Part shown: positions 62,295-64,000 of the stretch, in pieces | Layout: each line of letters starts with the position of its first letter | Numbering within the stretch: the stretch's first letter is position 1 | Assembly (NCBI RefSeq): GCF_000470775.1 | Contig: NC_022438.1 | Location: 806,001-870,000 of the forward strand | DNA from: Leifsonia xyli subsp. cynodontis DSM 46306 | GTDB taxonomy: Bacteria; Actinomycetota; Actinomycetes; Actinomycetales; Microbacteriaceae | Reading direction: 5' to 3' | Length of the DNA stretch: 64,000 nucleotides | Position numbers and translations under genes: made by a program | The notes under the pieces: model-generated | The model's input: the letters and a program-made list of their open reading frames with translations, nothing else | Database searches by the model: none | What the model was told of the DNA's origin: nothing

Positions 62295-63413
62295 ATGATT
62301 GAACTCGACCTCACCGTGCAGATCGCCGAGCTGCGCTCCACCCTCGCCGACATCACCGCCGTCGTGGACATCGACAAGCTCCGCGCTGCCATCGCCGACC
62401 TCAGCGAGCGGGCGGGGGCGCCGGACCTCTGGGACGACACCGCGAACGCGCAGAAGGTCACCAGCGCGCTCAGCCATCGCCAGTCGGAGCTCGCCCGCAT
62501 CACCGCGATCCAGCAGCGTCTCGACGACCTGGAGGTGCTCGTCGAGCTCGCCAACGAGGGCGACGATGAGGAATCCGCCGCTGAGGCCCGCGCCGAACTC
62601 GAAGCCTTGCAGAAGGCGCTCGGCGATCTCGAAGTGCAGACGCTGCTGAGCGGCGAATACGACGAGCGCGCTGCCATCGTCACCATCCGCTCCGGCGCCG
62701 GAGGGGACGACGCCACCGATTTCGCCGAGATGCTGCTGCGGATGTACCTGCGCTGGGCCGAGCAGCACAAGTACCCGGTCACGGTCATGGACACGTCCTA
62801 TGCCGAGGGCGCGGGCATCAAGTCCGCGACCTTCGAGGTCGATGTGCCCTACGCTTTCGGCACCCTCTCGGTCGAGGCGGGCACCCATCGCCTGGCTCGC
62901 ATCAGCCCGTTCGGATCGGCCGACAAACGTCAGACGTCCTTCGCGGCGGTCGAGGTCATCCCGCTGATGGAAGAGGCCAATCAGGTGGACGTCCCCGAGG
63001 GCGACATCCGTGTGGATGTCTTCCGCTCCTCCGGTCCCGGCGGTCAATCGGTCAACACGACCGATTCGGCTGTGCGCCTCACCCACCTCCCGACCGGCAT
63101 CGTAGTGTCGATGCAGAACGAGAAGTCGCAGATCCAGAACCGGGCCGCGGCGATGCGCGTGCTCCAGACCCGTCTGCTCCTGCTCCAGAAGGAGGAGGAG
63201 GCGGCCAAGAAGAAGGAGCTCGCCGGGAACATCACCGCGAGCTGGGGCGACCAGATGCGCTCCTACTTCCTCTACGGTCAACAGCTGGTCAAGGATCTCC
63301 GCACCGGGTATGAGTCGGGCAACCCGGCGACCGTTTTCGATGGTGACCTCGACGGCTTCATCGCCGCGGGCATCCGCTGGCGCGCGGGGAGCAAAGCGGA
63401 GACTCAGGGGTAG
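62295..63413 (+). CDS. prfB: peptide chain release factor 2, single-frame
   Basis: 372 residues; terminates at UGA and UAA. SPF codon-recognition tripeptide in [12 protein letters not shown] and the catalytic GGQ in [18 protein letters not shown]. The frame is open from the ATG at 62295, with no internal CUUUGA-type programmed frameshift as in E. coli. A TAGGCT hexamer lies nine bases upstream. Immediately upstream of ftsE, the usual actinobacterial order. Confidence 0.95.
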   Translation: MIELDLTVQIAELRSTLADITAVVDIDKLRAAIADLSERAGAPDLWDDTANAQKVTSALSHRQSELARITAIQQRLDDLEVLVELANEGDDEESAAEARAELEALQKALGDLEVQTLLSGEYDERAAIVTIRSGAGGDDATDFAEMLLRMYLRWAEQHKYPVTVMDTSYAEGAGIKSATFEVDVPYAFGTLSVEAGTHRLARISPFGSADKRQTSFAAVEVIPLMEEANQVDVPEGDIRVDVFRSSGPGGQSVNTTDSAVRLTHLPTGIVVSMQNEKSQIQNRAAAMRVLQTRLLLLQKEEEAAKKKELAGNITASWGDQMRSYFLYGQQLVKDLRTGYESGNPATVFDGDLDGFIAAGIRWRAGSKAETQG

Positions 63414-63504
63414 CGACGCTGGCGCGCAGCGCACTGTCAGGCTTCCGGTCTGCGGGCATGTCGCACTGTCGGATTCGGCGCTGGATGTCTACTCTCTAAA
63501 GGTC

Positions 63505-64000
63505 ATGATCCGCTTCGAACACGTATCCAAGCAGTATCCGGGAACCTCGCGCCCGGCGCTGGGCGGCATCACCCTTGAGGTGCTGCGCGGCGATTTCGTC
63601 TTCCTCGTCGGAGCGTCCGGGTCGGGCAAGTCGAGCTGCCTCCGCCTCATCCTCAAAGAGGAGCGTCCCACGAAAGGCCGCATTCATGTGCTGGGGCAGG
63701 ACCTCGGGGCGATCTCCTCGCGTAAGGTGCCGTACTTCCGCCGCAACATCGGTGTGGTCTTCCAGGACTTCCGGCTGCTGCCGAACAAGACGGTCTTCCA
63801 GAACGTCGCTTTCACTCTCCAGGTGATCGGCAAATCCCGGGGCTTCATCCAGGAGGCGGTGCCCGATGTGCTCACGATGGTGGGTCTCGAGGGCAAGGCC
63901 CAGCGTCTGCCGCACGAGCTCTCCGGCGGCGAGCAGCAACGCGTGGCGATCGCGCGGGCCGTTGTCAACAAACCGCAGATCCTCCTCGCGGACGAGCCGA
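63505..64000 (+). CDS. ftsE: cell-division ATP-binding protein FtsE, cut off by window edge
   Basis: First 165 residues; the reading frame continues past the end of the window. Walker A GASGSGKSSCLRLILKEE, Q loop VFQDFRLLPNKTVFQNV, signature HELSGGEQQRVAIARAVVNK, Walker B ILLADEP at the edge. With FtsX it regulates septal peptidoglycan hydrolases. Preceded by prfB with a 91-base gap, as in other actinobacteria. Confidence 0.93.
   Translation, partial: MIRFEHVSKQYPGTSRPALGGITLEVLRGDFVFLVGASGSGKSSCLRLILKEERPTKGRIHVLGQDLGAISSRKVPYFRRNIGVVFQDFRLLPNKTVFQNVAFTLQVIGKSRGFIQEAVPDVLTMVGLEGKAQRLPHELSGGEQQRVAIARAVVNKPQILLADEP

Noticed and set aside
62295..63413. Programmed frameshift in prfB
   Set aside because: The gene is open in a single frame from its start through SPF and GGQ; no early in-frame TGA exists.

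Overview
The window is about 70% G+C. Its gene families are typical of Actinobacteria of the Microbacteriaceae type: AdnAB motor-nuclease, NudC/UvrD2 cluster, UPF0182, DUF3039, DUF3107, DUF3117, a single-frame prfB, and several starts that sit exactly seven bases after a TANNNT hexamer, as leaderless mRNAs do. The mix of tight operons with many freshly broken genes and a dead IS5-type element fits a reduced, decaying genome such as Leifsonia xyli. That species assignment is inference from gene content and recall, not from a search.

Layout. 1-2.9 kb: dapD and dapE (lysine/diaminopimelate) are divergent across a 17-bp shared promoter, followed by a PIG-V-like membrane protein. 2.9-9.9 kb: DUF3117, O-methyltransferase, tatB, a decayed membrane protein, Mrp ATPase, DUF1003, CBS/MgtE-N protein and a stress-protein-like gene. 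10-16.8 kb: aminopeptidase P, PHP phosphoesterase, secreted coiled-coil/lytic protein, DEAD RNA helicase, ferritin-like protein, a long hairpin repeat, DUF3107. 16.9-23.3 kb: adnA-adnB. 23.3-28.5 kb: a less compact, atypical island with a WXG100-like gene, an RHS polymorphic-toxin gene broken by frameshifts and missing its toxin tip, a leftover immunity-like gene, small membrane ORFs and a SnoaL/HxlR pair. 28.6-38.8 kb: the conserved block resumes with a pseudokinase, nudC, uvrD2, a decayed cyclodehydratase-like gene, a metalloprotease-family gene, a PDZ/Lon-type protease and UPF0182. 38.8-39 kb: hairpin repeat, terminator and initiator tRNA.

39.2-45.0 kb holds the most unusual unit. Seven genes are joined at every one of six junctions by a 4-base ATGA or GTGA overlap: response regulator fused to PIG-L deacetylase, ATP-grasp, PHP, a 51-residue membrane peptide, a second response regulator, a PAS histidine kinase and a nitrilase-family hydrolase. 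Three of the seven are broken. It is followed by a convergent GT2 / CDP-alcohol phosphotransferase / GT2 operon (45-47.8 kb), an HtrA protease, two unknown genes, a dead IS5-family element (51.1-52.0 kb) and an ABC-2 polysaccharide exporter with its nucleotidyltransferase (52.2-54.5 kb).

54.8-64 kb returns to housekeeping: an ABC-2 transporter, DUF3039, pncB, murI, rph, rdgB, a DedA protein, tRNA-Leu, prfB and the start of ftsE.

A common thread is how genes die here. Most of the frameshifts I could place are one-base changes in G or C runs or short tandem duplications, which points to replication slippage.
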